A stretch of DNA of 22,963 bases, from contig JAICHN010000024.1 in NCBI GenBank assembly GCA_025924845.1, positions 1-22,963 on the forward strand, given 5' to 3'. A program made the position numbers and the translations under genes. This document shows, one piece after another, positions 6,735-15,500 of this stretch. This DNA is from Chloroflexota bacterium. GTDB lineage: Bacteria; Chloroflexota; UBA5177; JANWHV01. The notes beneath the pieces were generated by a model, which did not search any database, was not told the DNA's origin, and saw nothing but the letters and a program-made list of their open reading frames with translations. Numbering within the stretch: the stretch's first letter is position 1; every line of letters begins with the position of its first letter.

Positions 6735-8330
6735 GTGGAACATGAAATTCAGAACCTACTGACCGATTTACGCAGCGGCGTCATCAGCCGCGAGGAATTC
6801 GTACGGAAGTGCCTCGCGGCTGGAGCTACGCTGTCCGCTATCGGCATGCTGCTGCATAACTCGGACCCCGCCCGTGCGGCCGGTGCCGCCCGGCCAGCTG
6901 GAGCGCGTAAGGGTGGGACACTCCGCGTGGCGATCCAGGGGCCATCGACCGGGCTCGATCCGGCCATCATCAGTGACCCCGCCACCATCGAAATTACCCA
7001 CAACATGTATAACTTCCTGGTTCGGGTCGATGTGACCTTTACCCCGTACCCCGATCTTGCGACGAAATGGACCACCAGCAAGGATGGCAAAACCTGGACC
7101 TTTCCCCTACACCGGAACGTCAAGTTTCATAGCGGCAAGGCATGCACCGCCGACGACGTGCTCTACACGTTTGAGCGCATCCGTAATCCCAAAACCGGAT
7201 CGGCGGCGGCCTCGCTCCTTTCCGGCGTGACCGACATCCGGAAACTGGATGACTACACGGTACAATTCAGTCTCAAGGCTGCCGATCCTGATTTCGCCGT
7301 CACCCTTTCCGATTACCATCTCTGCATCATTGAGAAGGGATTCTCCGGGAACTTCAGTAAGAATCCCTCCGGCACCGGTCCCTGGAAGCTGAAGGAATTC
7401 GTTCCCGGCGATCATTGCCTGCTGGTGCGCAACCCAAACTACTTCGAGGCCGGCTTGCCGTACCTCGACGGCATCCGCTTCGTCTTCTTGCCTGACGCCT
7501 CGACTCAGGTGGCCGGCCTGCGGAGCGGCAGTATTGATTTCATCGAGCAGCTCACTCCGACCCAGGCCCAACCGCTGGTCGGCGTGTCGGGGATTAATCT
7601 GGTGACGATGGCCGGCTCGGGCTTCTTCAATATGCGCATGCGCAGTGATCGTCCGCCGTTCAATGACCTCCGGGTGCGCCAGGCGTTCAAGTACGTCGTG
7701 GACCGCAAAGCAATCAACAATGTGGTGTTCGTCGGCAATGGCGCGCTCGGCAACGACCAGCCGATTGCTCCGGTCTTTAAGTGGTATTCCGATATCGGCC
7801 TTCGTCCGCGCGACGTGGCAAAGGCCAAGTCATTATTGGCCGCGGCCGGCCATCCGAAGGGGATCACGGTGAACCTCGTGGCCTCCCCATTCGTCGGCGG
7901 CTCCGACTTCGCTCAGGCCTACCAGCAATTGGCGAGTGACGCCGGAATCGACGTTAAGATCGTGACCGAGACGGGCGCCGACTACTTCGCCAAGGATTGG
8001 CTTCAGGTGGACTTCGGCCTCACCTCCTGGGCCGGTCGCCCGACCCCCGGTGTCCTGCTCAACCTGCTCTTTAAGTCCGGCGCGGTGTGGAATGAGGCGC
8101 ACTACAGCAATAAGCAACTCGATAAGCTGATTGACGCCTCGGGATCAGAGCTAAACCCGAGCAAGCGAAAGGCGATCTATAAGCAGATCGAATTGCTGAT
8201 CAGCAATGACGGGCCTTCGATTATTCCGTTCTTCTCCACCTTCGTGTTCGCCGGAACCAGTAAGTTGAAAGGCTTCCAGCCGCTGCCCGACACCTTCCAC
8301 TACTTTAAGACGGCATGGCTCTCCTCCTGA
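6735..8330 (+). CDS. family 5 extracellular solute-binding protein (peptide ABC transporter)
   Basis: This encodes 531 residues from GTG 6735, which has GAGAGG six bases upstream. An in-frame ATG at 6699 also follows an AGAGG, so a 543-residue form is possible. It captures peptides or similar solutes outside the cell for the two permeases downstream. Family signs are the mature start 'KGGTLRVAIQGPSTGLDPA', 'TSKDGKTWTFPLHRNVKFHSGKACTADDVLYTFERI', 'NPSGTGPWKLKEFVPGD' and 'NDLRVRQAFKYVVDRKAI'. The N-terminus 'GVISREEFVRKCLAAGATLSAIGMLL' looks like an export signal related to Tat signals but has R-E where R-R is expected, and there is no lipobox Cys after it. It is the first gene of an operon running to 12343. 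The ligand is unknown. Confidence 0.92.
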   Translation: MEHEIQNLLTDLRSGVISREEFVRKCLAAGATLSAIGMLLHNSDPARAAGAARPAGARKGGTLRVAIQGPSTGLDPAIISDPATIEITHNMYNFLVRVDVTFTPYPDLATKWTTSKDGKTWTFPLHRNVKFHSGKACTADDVLYTFERIRNPKTGSAAASLLSGVTDIRKLDDYTVQFSLKAADPDFAVTLSDYHLCIIEKGFSGNFSKNPSGTGPWKLKEFVPGDHCLLVRNPNYFEAGLPYLDGIRFVFLPDASTQVAGLRSGSIDFIEQLTPTQAQPLVGVSGINLVTMAGSGFFNMRMRSDRPPFNDLRVRQAFKYVVDRKAINNVVFVGNGALGNDQPIAPVFKWYSDIGLRPRDVAKAKSLLAAAGHPKGITVNLVASPFVGGSDFAQAYQQLASDAGIDVKIVTETGADYFAKDWLQVDFGLTSWAGRPTPGVLLNLLFKSGAVWNEAHYSNKQLDKLIDASGSELNPSKRKAIYKQIELLISNDGPSIIPFFSTFVFAGTSKLKGFQPLPDTFHYFKTAWLSS

Positions 8331-8414
8331 CTTCACGAAAATGGAACGTCGGGCGGCCTTCCAGCATCCGACGCGTCGACTTTGGGATGACCCTCAGAGG
8401 CGAGGGATAGGCCC

Positions 8415-9359
8415 ATGCGGCAGTTCATCATTCGCCGGCTGCTGTTCATCGTGCTCGTCCTCTTGTTGGTCTCAATCCTGGTCTTTTTTATCACCAGTAT
8501 CATCCCAGGGGATACTGCCCAGGCCATGCTTGGTCAAAACGCTACGCCCGAGAGCCTCAAGGCGCTCAGACATACCCTGGGACTGGACCAGCCGCCGATC
8601 GAACGGTACTTTTCCTGGCTGGGGCATCTGCTGACCGGGCAGTTCGGCAACTCGCAGACCTTTGATGTACCGATCGGCCCCCTGCTGCTCAACAAGCTCG
8701 GCAATTCTGCCATCCTGGCGGGCGCCGCCTTTGTCTTTACCGTGCCGCTGTCACTGCTCCTGGGCATCGTCGCCGGCTTGAACAAGCACCGCTGGCCCGA
8801 TAGCCTGATCTCTCTGCTGACCCTCGCCGGCGTCGCGCAGCCGGAGTTCGTCACCGGCACCTTCCTGGTGGCCATTTTCGCGACCTGGCTGCACTGGTTG
8901 CCCGCCACGAATACCCTGGACACCAGCGAGGGCATCGGCCCCACTATCACCGCCTTCATCCTTCCGGTAATCACGCTCTCGCTGGTGTTGCTCGCCTACA
9001 TTGGGCGGATGACCCGTACCAACATGATCGATGTCATGGAGACGGATTATGTACGCACCGCGCTCCTCAAAGGCCTGCCCTACCGCACCGTCGTGATCCG
9101 CCATGCCCTGCGCAATGCATTGCTGCCCTCGATTACCATCATCGCCTCCAATGTGGGCTGGCTGCTCGGCGGCATCGTAGTCACCGAAAGCCTCTACGGT
9201 TATCCCGGCCTGGGTCGATTGCTGCTGCAATCCGTGCAGAGCCGCGACGTACCGATGCTCCAGGACATTACCCTGTTGATCGCCCTGGTATTCGCCCTCT
9301 CCAACCTGGCGGCGGACGTACTCTATGCCTGGTTAAATCCACGTGTGCGGTTTTCCTAA
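8415..9359 (+). CDS. DppB-type peptide ABC transporter permease
   Basis: This encodes 314 residues. ATG 8415 has GAGGG eight bases upstream, and the gene starts 84 bases after the binding protein. The N-terminus 'MRQFIIRRLLFIVLVLLLVSILVFFITSIIPGD' is the hallmark first membrane segment of the DppB/OppB family, followed by the periplasmic-side 'LRHTLGLDQPPIERYFSWLGHLLTGQFGNS'. Further membrane segments follow, and a coupling loop lies around 'YVRTALLKGLPYRTVVIRHALRNALLPSITII'. The last segments include 'GGIVVTESLYGYPGLGRLLLQSVQSRDVPMLQ', a conserved family stretch. It pairs with the DppC-type protein encoded 16 bases downstream to form the inner-membrane channel. Confidence 0.95.
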   Translation: MRQFIIRRLLFIVLVLLLVSILVFFITSIIPGDTAQAMLGQNATPESLKALRHTLGLDQPPIERYFSWLGHLLTGQFGNSQTFDVPIGPLLLNKLGNSAILAGAAFVFTVPLSLLLGIVAGLNKHRWPDSLISLLTLAGVAQPEFVTGTFLVAIFATWLHWLPATNTLDTSEGIGPTITAFILPVITLSLVLLAYIGRMTRTNMIDVMETDYVRTALLKGLPYRTVVIRHALRNALLPSITIIASNVGWLLGGIVVTESLYGYPGLGRLLLQSVQSRDVPMLQDITLLIALVFALSNLAADVLYAWLNPRVRFS

Positions 9360-9374
9360 AGTGGGGCCAAAACC

Positions 9375-10277
9375 GTGACGCTCGGGGAACGCTTGAAGGG
9401 CGCGAAATGGTGGCTGGGACAGGCACGAGCACAGCCTCTCGCCGCGATCGGCGCCGTCCTGGTGCTGGGTTGGGTGGTGATCGCGCTGGTTGCGCCGCTG
9501 ATCGTCCCCTACAACCCGATCAAGGGTGACTTCTTCAATTTGCAGGCTGCCCCCTCCAGCGCCCACTGGTTCGGTACCGATAACCATGGGCGCGACGTGT
9601 TGAGCCGCGTGCTGATGGGCAGCCGCTCCGTGTTGCTGCTGGCGGCCGCCTCGACTCTCGCCTCCTTGATCGTCGGTACGATTATTGCCCTGGCCGCCGG
9701 CTTTTACGGCGGCGTAGTGGACGAGATCTTGATGCGCATCGCCGATGCCGCCATGGCCCTCCCAGCCGTGCTTCTGGCCCTGCTCATTCTGGCCATGATG
9801 GGTCCAGGCGATCTCGGCCTATTCGCGGCGACGGTAATCGTCTTTTCACCACTTGTAGCGCGCGTGGTACGGAGCGCCGTACTCCCTCTTGCCGGCCGCG
9901 AGTTCATCGACGCCGCCAAGCTGCGCGGCGAGAACGACTTCTCGATCATGCTGCGCGAGCTGGTGCCGAATCTACTCGGCGTACTGGCGGTCGAAGGCTC
10001 GATCCGCCTCGGCTATGCCATATTTCTGATCGCCTCGCTCGGCTTCCTGGGAGTCGGCGTGCAACCGCCCACTCCCGATTGGGGTGTGATGGTCTCGGAC
10101 GCCCAGGGCTACGCCTCGCAATCGCCATGGATGGTGATCTTCCCTGCCCTGGCCATCTCGTCGCTGGTGATCGGGATCAACCTGCTCTCGGATGGGATCA
10201 AGCAGCTCGTCGCGGCCCTTGAGCAGCGCGGCGCCGAGGAGCAGGCGCCCGCTCCGGCCGAGGAGCGAGCGTCGTGA
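9375..10277 (+). CDS. DppC-type peptide ABC transporter permease
   Basis: This encodes 300 residues from a GTG start at 9375 with a weak GGGG upstream. The first membrane segment 'PLAAIGAVLVLGWVVIALVAPLIVPYNP' is followed by the family signature 'HWFGTDNHGRDVLSRVLMGSRSVLLLA'. The coupling loop is 'REFIDAAKLRGENDFSIMLRELVPNLLGVL', where the usual second Ala-Gly pair is altered. The conserved C-terminal motif 'ASLGFLGVGVQPPTPDWGVMVSDAQGY' and 'LSDGIKQLV' are intact. Its stop codon overlaps the next gene's GTG start by four bases (GTGA), so translation of the ATPase is probably coupled. The Glu/Pro-rich tail after residue 285 is variable in this family. Confidence 0.95.
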   Translation: MTLGERLKGAKWWLGQARAQPLAAIGAVLVLGWVVIALVAPLIVPYNPIKGDFFNLQAAPSSAHWFGTDNHGRDVLSRVLMGSRSVLLLAAASTLASLIVGTIIALAAGFYGGVVDEILMRIADAAMALPAVLLALLILAMMGPGDLGLFAATVIVFSPLVARVVRSAVLPLAGREFIDAAKLRGENDFSIMLRELVPNLLGVLAVEGSIRLGYAIFLIASLGFLGVGVQPPTPDWGVMVSDAQGYASQSPWMVIFPALAISSLVIGINLLSDGIKQLVAALEQRGAEEQAPAPAEERAS

Positions 10278-12343
10278 GTAACCCTCCCCTGCTGGAAATA
10301 CGCAACCTGTCCGTGTCGTATCGTCAAGGGCGCACCGACATCCCCGCCTTGCGCGATGTTTCCCTGACCTTGAGGCGCGGGGAGGCGTACGGCATCATCG
10401 GCGAAAGCGGCTCCGGTAAGAGCACGCTGGGTTTCGCGATCATGCGGTATCTGGGCGGAAACGGCCGGATCGTCGGCGGCGATATCCGGTTCCGCGGTGA
10501 AAGCCTGCCGGCCATGGCGGATCGGCAAATCCGCGGCCTCCGCGGCCGGCATATGGCGATGGTCTACCAGCAGCCCCAGGCGGCGCTCAATCCATCCATC
10601 ACCCTGGGCGACCAGATAGTCGAGGTCTTTACGCTCCATAAGGGCGCCTCCCAGGCACAAGCACGGCGGGACGCGATAGCCATGCTGGGCAAGGTGCGGA
10701 TCAACGACCCGGAGGCCGTAGCGCGCCTTTATCCCCATCAGGCCAGCGGCGGCATGCAACAGCGCGTAGTGATCGCCATGGCCCTGGCCCTGCATCCGGA
10801 CTTGATCATCCTGGACGAGCCGACCACCGCTTTGGACGTGACCACTCAGGCGGCGGTGTTGGAACTGCTGGAGGAGTTGCGCCGTGAGTTTGATACGGCG
10901 CTGATCTTCGTGGCCCACGATCTGGCCGTGATCACCAGGATTTGCGAGCGCGTGGCCGTATTCTACGCGGGCGAGTTGGTCGAGGAAGCTACGCTGGAGG
11001 CGCTGTTCCGCGAGCCGAAACATCCCTATACGGCAGGACTGCTGGAATGTCTACCCTCGCGGAGCGTGGGCAACGTGCGTCGCCCCCTCTCCCCGATTCC
11101 CGGGCGGTTGCCTCGACTGACCAACCTACCTCCCGGCTGCATCTTCGAGCCTCGCTGCCGCTACGCAACCGACGAGTGCGCCCGCGTCCGCCCCGCCTTG
11201 CTCGAAACGGGGCCCACGCATCACGCCCGCTGCATTCACTGGTCGGAAGTGCGGTTAGGCGGTGGTCAGGAGACCAAGGGCGGCCAGGATCGGGTGCCGA
11301 CCGCGCCCAACGGCCATGACCCACTGCTAAAAGTCGAGCAACTGGCGAAGTCATTTCGTCGATCCGGGTTGGCCGGCGGCTCGGGTGGTTCGGTGCGCGT
11401 ACTACAGTCGGTCGAGATGGAGATGAACGACGGTGACACTATCGGCCTGGTCGGCGAAAGCGGCAGCGGCAAGACCACGCTCGCCCGCTGCATTCTTGGC
11501 CTGTCCCCGGCGGACGGGGGCCGGATGCGCTTCGCCGCCCGCGACCTGCCTCTCAAGCTGTCCGACCGCGACACCGGCACGCTGCGCGAGTTGCAAATGG
11601 TCTTCCAGAACCCCGACCTGTCGCTCAATCCACGGCAGACGGTTCGCACCATTCTGACCCGCCCGATTAGGCTGCTCGGCAAGCTGCGCCGAACTCCGGC
11701 CGAGGGCGCGGCCCGTGAGCTTTTGCGGTCCGTAAATCTGGACGAGAGCTTTATGGACCGCTATCCAGGGCAACTCAGCGGCGGCGAGAAGCAGCGGGTA
11801 GCCATCGCCCGTGCCTTCGCCACGCGCACCAGGCTGGTAATTTGCGACGAGCCCGTCTCCGGGCTGGACGTATCGGTGCAGGCTACCGTGCTCAACCTGC
11901 TGCAAGAGCTTCAAGCACGCTGGGGAACGGCCTACCTCTTCATCTCCCACGACCTGGAGGTGGTGCAATACCTGGCCGACCGGATCATCGTCATGTACAG
12001 GGGCCATATCGTGGAGGCAGGCAGTACGGCGGAAGTGTTCGGCGGTCCCAACCACCCTTACACCGAATTGCTGATGAGCTCTATCCTCGTGGCCGATCCC
12101 GACGCGCCGCGCATGCACCTTGCCCTCGTCAGCGAAACCAAGACTGAAGCCGCGGACGACGTGGGCTGTCCGTTCAAGGGACGCTGCCACCGCCATATCG
12201 GCCCGGTCTGCGACACCGTGTTCCCGCCCTTGCGCACGATCGCCCCGGGACACGTATCACTCTGTCATATCCCGGTTGACCAACTTCCGGTCTTCACCGC
12301 CCACCCGTACCATCCAAGAATGGCGCCCGCGTCCGACTCGTAA
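10274..12343 (+). CDS. fused double ATPase of peptide ABC transporter (DppD-DppF type)
   Basis: This encodes 689 residues with two complete nucleotide-binding domains in one chain, so no separate DppF gene is needed. Domain 1: Walker A GESGSGKST (43-51), signature ASGGMQQR (157-164, Ala replacing the usual Leu or Phe), Walker B IILDE (178-182), switch His about 215. Domain 2: Walker A GESGSGKTT (394-402), signature LSGGEKQR (501-508), Walker B VICDE (522-526), switch His about 559. Each domain ends in the oligopeptide-transporter C-terminal module with four cysteines (289, 295, 302, 320 and 632, 638, 646, 664), a set that can bind an iron-sulfur cluster in OppD-type proteins. A Gly-rich linker (about 328-350) joins them. 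The fused arrangement is like YejF. It starts at GTG 10274, overlapping the permease stop, and is the last gene of the operon. Confidence 0.95.
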   Translation: MSNPPLLEIRNLSVSYRQGRTDIPALRDVSLTLRRGEAYGIIGESGSGKSTLGFAIMRYLGGNGRIVGGDIRFRGESLPAMADRQIRGLRGRHMAMVYQQPQAALNPSITLGDQIVEVFTLHKGASQAQARRDAIAMLGKVRINDPEAVARLYPHQASGGMQQRVVIAMALALHPDLIILDEPTTALDVTTQAAVLELLEELRREFDTALIFVAHDLAVITRICERVAVFYAGELVEEATLEALFREPKHPYTAGLLECLPSRSVGNVRRPLSPIPGRLPRLTNLPPGCIFEPRCRYATDECARVRPALLETGPTHHARCIHWSEVRLGGGQETKGGQDRVPTAPNGHDPLLKVEQLAKSFRRSGLAGGSGGSVRVLQSVEMEMNDGDTIGLVGESGSGKTTLARCILGLSPADGGRMRFAARDLPLKLSDRDTGTLRELQMVFQNPDLSLNPRQTVRTILTRPIRLLGKLRRTPAEGAARELLRSVNLDESFMDRYPGQLSGGEKQRVAIARAFATRTRLVICDEPVSGLDVSVQATVLNLLQELQARWGTAYLFISHDLEVVQYLADRIIVMYRGHIVEAGSTAEVFGGPNHPYTELLMSSILVADPDAPRMHLALVSETKTEAADDVGCPFKGRCHRHIGPVCDTVFPPLRTIAPGHVSLCHIPVDQLPVFTAHPYHPRMAPASDS

Positions 12344-12445
12344 GGGCCGAGTTCTACCCGCCCATGAACCACCCTTAAGCGTGCATTCCTTCCATGCCGG
12401 CCGGATGATGCGACAATCAAGCTATGGCCCGCCCGTGCAATGTGG

Positions 12446-12454
12446 TGCTATATT
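12446..12454 (+). promoter_or_regulatory. extended -10 promoter candidate for the hybrid kinase
   Basis: TGCTATATT is a TGn extended -10 with 5 of 6 matches to TATAAT. The predicted start near 12461 leaves a leader of about 58 bases before the GTG at 12519. There is no -35 consensus. It lies in the 175-base gap after the transporter operon, suggesting that the kinase has its own transcript. Confidence 0.45.
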
Positions 12455-12518
12455 CACGGCATCAACTCCATTTGAAGATGGGGAGAGGCGCGAACGCCGA
12501 CCGGGAGGGAAGGCGACA

Positions 12519-15500
12519 GTGGGCGCGAACGGCCGATCGCGGGATGCCGACGGGGCGGCCGTATTGGCAGGCGGGGGCGTCATGGGTGCACTGATGCGTA
12601 CTCATGACTGGGCGGCCACGCCGCTGGGGTCCGTCGAGCAATGGCCGCAGGCGCTGACGACGTGCGTGCGTATTATGCTTACCTCCCGCCAGCCCATGTG
12701 GTTGGGCTGGGGAGATGAGCTGACCTTTCTTTATAACGATCCGTATCGGGCAATTGCCGGCAACAAGCATCCATACGCACTCGGGCAGCCCACTGCCGTG
12801 GTGTGGCGGGAAATTTGGCATGATATCGCCCCACGCATCCAAGCTGCCCTGGGCGGAGACCTGGGAACCTACGATGAGGCGCTCCTGCTGATCATGGAGC
12901 GTCACGGTTACCCCGAGGAGACCTATTACACATTCTCCTACAGCCCGATTCCCGGCGACGACGGACAAGTCGCCGGAATCTTCTGCGCGAACTCGGATGA
13001 TACACGGCGCGTCATCGGTGAGCGCCAGTTGAGCTTGCTCCGCGATCTGGCAGCGGGCACGACCGAGGCGCGCACCATCGATGATGCCTGTACGTTGAGT
13101 CTACGCATTCTGGAGACGAACTCTTACGACGTGCCGTTCGCCCTACTTTACCGCGTCGAGCCGGACCATTGTCGCGCGGTCTTGCTCGGCACGGCGAACA
13201 TCGCGCCTGGTCACCCGGCCGCTCCCGTCACGATCAGGTTGGATCGGCAAGATTCCTGGCCGCTTGAAAGCATAATCCGTAGCAAGACCCCTTGTGTCAT
13301 CCCCGATCTCGAACGATTGTTCGGCCCCATCCCAAACGGCGCCTGGGATCGGCCGCCGACTCAGGCCGCGGCTTTGCCGATCACCCCGTCGGGTCCGGAA
13401 GCCCCCGCGAGGATCCTGATCGCCGGTCTCAATCCCTATCGTCCCTACGACGACGACTATCGTCGTTTCATGGGGCTGGTCGCGGCTCGGTTCGCCGCCG
13501 CCATCGCCGATGCGAGCGCCTACGAGGAGGCGAGCGCCCGCGCCGAAGCGCTGGCCGAAATTGATCGCGCCAAAACTGCTTTCTTCAACAATATCAGCCA
13601 CGAGTTCCGCACGCCGCTCACCCTCATGCTTGGCCCACTCGAAGACATGCTGGCCGCTCCCGCCGATACGAACCTGGTGCGTGAGCAGGCGGCGATTGCT
13701 CATCGCAACAGTCTGCGCCTCCTCCGGCTGGTCAATACACTGCTGGACTTCTCGCGCGTGGAAGGGGCGCGGATGACGGCGGCGTATGAGCCGACCGACC
13801 TGTCCCGGTTAACCGCCGAACTGGCAGGTGTCTTCCGCGCCGCTATCGAACGAGCCGGACTGCGCCTGGTGGTTGAGTGCCCTTCACTGCCCGAGCCGGT
13901 CTACACCGACCACGAGATGTGGGAGAAAATCGTCCTCAACCTGCTCTCCAATGCCTTTAAATTCACCTTGACGGGCCAAATCGCGGTGACGCTTCGCGCC
14001 TCGGGGGGAAACGCTGTGCTGACCGTGCGCGATACCGGTACGGGCATCCCCGCCGAGGAGCTGCCGCGCATATTCGAGCGCTTCCATCGAGTGCGGGGCG
14101 CACGAGCGCGTACACACGAAGGAACCGGTATCGGCCTGGCCCTGGCCCATGACTTGATACGCCTGCACGGCGGCGCCATCGACGTGGTGAGTACCCTGGG
14201 CGAGGGCACGACCTTCACTGTCACCCTGCCCCTGGGCACGGCGCACTTACCGCCCGAGCATATCCATCCGGCGCGCACCCAGAGAGAAACGGCGCGGCAC
14301 GCCGCGCCCTATGTGGAGGAGGCGTTGCATTGGCTTCCTCCTACCGATGCCGCGGCCGAGCGGCCGGTGATCGCGGATGCCTCCACGATTGCCCTGGCCG
14401 ATCCGCAACTAACCGGGGACGACGCGACACGGCGGGCCCGCGTATTGCTGGCCGACGACAATGCCGACTTGCGCGAGTATCTGACCCGGCTGCTTGCCGA
14501 GCGTTATGCGGTGCAAGCGGTGGCCAACGGCGCTGAAGCGCTGGCCCACGCACTCGCCGCGCCGCCGGATCTGGTGCTCAGCGATATTATGATGCCGGAG
14601 CTCGACGGGTTTGGGTTGCTCCGAGCATTGCGCGCGAACCCGAGCACCAGCGCAATTCCCGTGGTGCTGCTCTCGGCACGCGCCGGAGAGGAGGCTGCCG
14701 CCGAGGGCCTTGCATCCGGTGCCGATGACTATTTGGTAAAGCCGTTCTCGGCGCGCGAACTGGTGGCGCGCGTCCAGACCCGTATCGAGCTTGCCCGTCT
14801 TCGGGCACGAACCGCGGAGACGCTGCGCCGGCGGGCTCGGCAAGCCGAGTTGGCAGCCGAGGTTGGGGCGGCCTTGACCGACGGCGCCCCCTGGTTGGAG
14901 CAACTCCAGCGCTGCGCGGAGGCGCTGGTGCGTCACCTCGACGCGGCCTTTGCACGTATCTGGACGTTTGATGAACCAGAGCAGATGTTGGTGCTCCGTG
15001 CCGGTGCGGGCTTGTACACGAGGCTGGATGGCCCGTTCAGTCGCGTGCCGCTCGGCGAATTCAAGATCGGCCGCGTCGCCCTGGAGCGCCGACCGCACCT
15101 TACTAACGATGTGATGGGCGACTCACTCACTGGTGATCAGGAATGGGCGCGGCGGGAAGGTATGGTCGCCTTCGCCGGATACCCTCTGGTGGTTGGTGAG
15201 CGCCTGATCGGCGTCATGGCCCTCTTCGCCCGGCACGAACTGGCGGATGCCGCTCTGATCTCCCTGGGGTCGGTCGCCGACGAGATAGCCCTTGGCATAG
15301 CGCGGGCATGGGCGGACGAGGAGCGAGACCGACTCCTGATCCAGGAACAGGCCGCGCGCCGCGAGCCCGAAGCAACGCGGCAGCACTTACATGACCTGTT
15401 CATGCAGGCGCCCGCCGCCATCTTTATTCTGCACGGTCCCGAGCACGTGTTCACCCTGGCCAATCCCCGTTTCCTCCACATGATCGGCGAACGCGACGTG

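Noticed and set aside
6721..6760. CTGAGAGGCTTACC...GGAAC resembling part of a TPP riboswitch upstream of the binding protein.
   Set aside because: The GGGGTGC segment and the P1/P3 pairing are missing, and the bases lie inside or at the start of the coding region.
12120..12518. 133-residue N-terminal extension of the kinase frame.
   Set aside because: It overlaps the end of the ATPase gene, is Arg/Pro-rich, and a strong ribosome-binding site marks GTG 12519.
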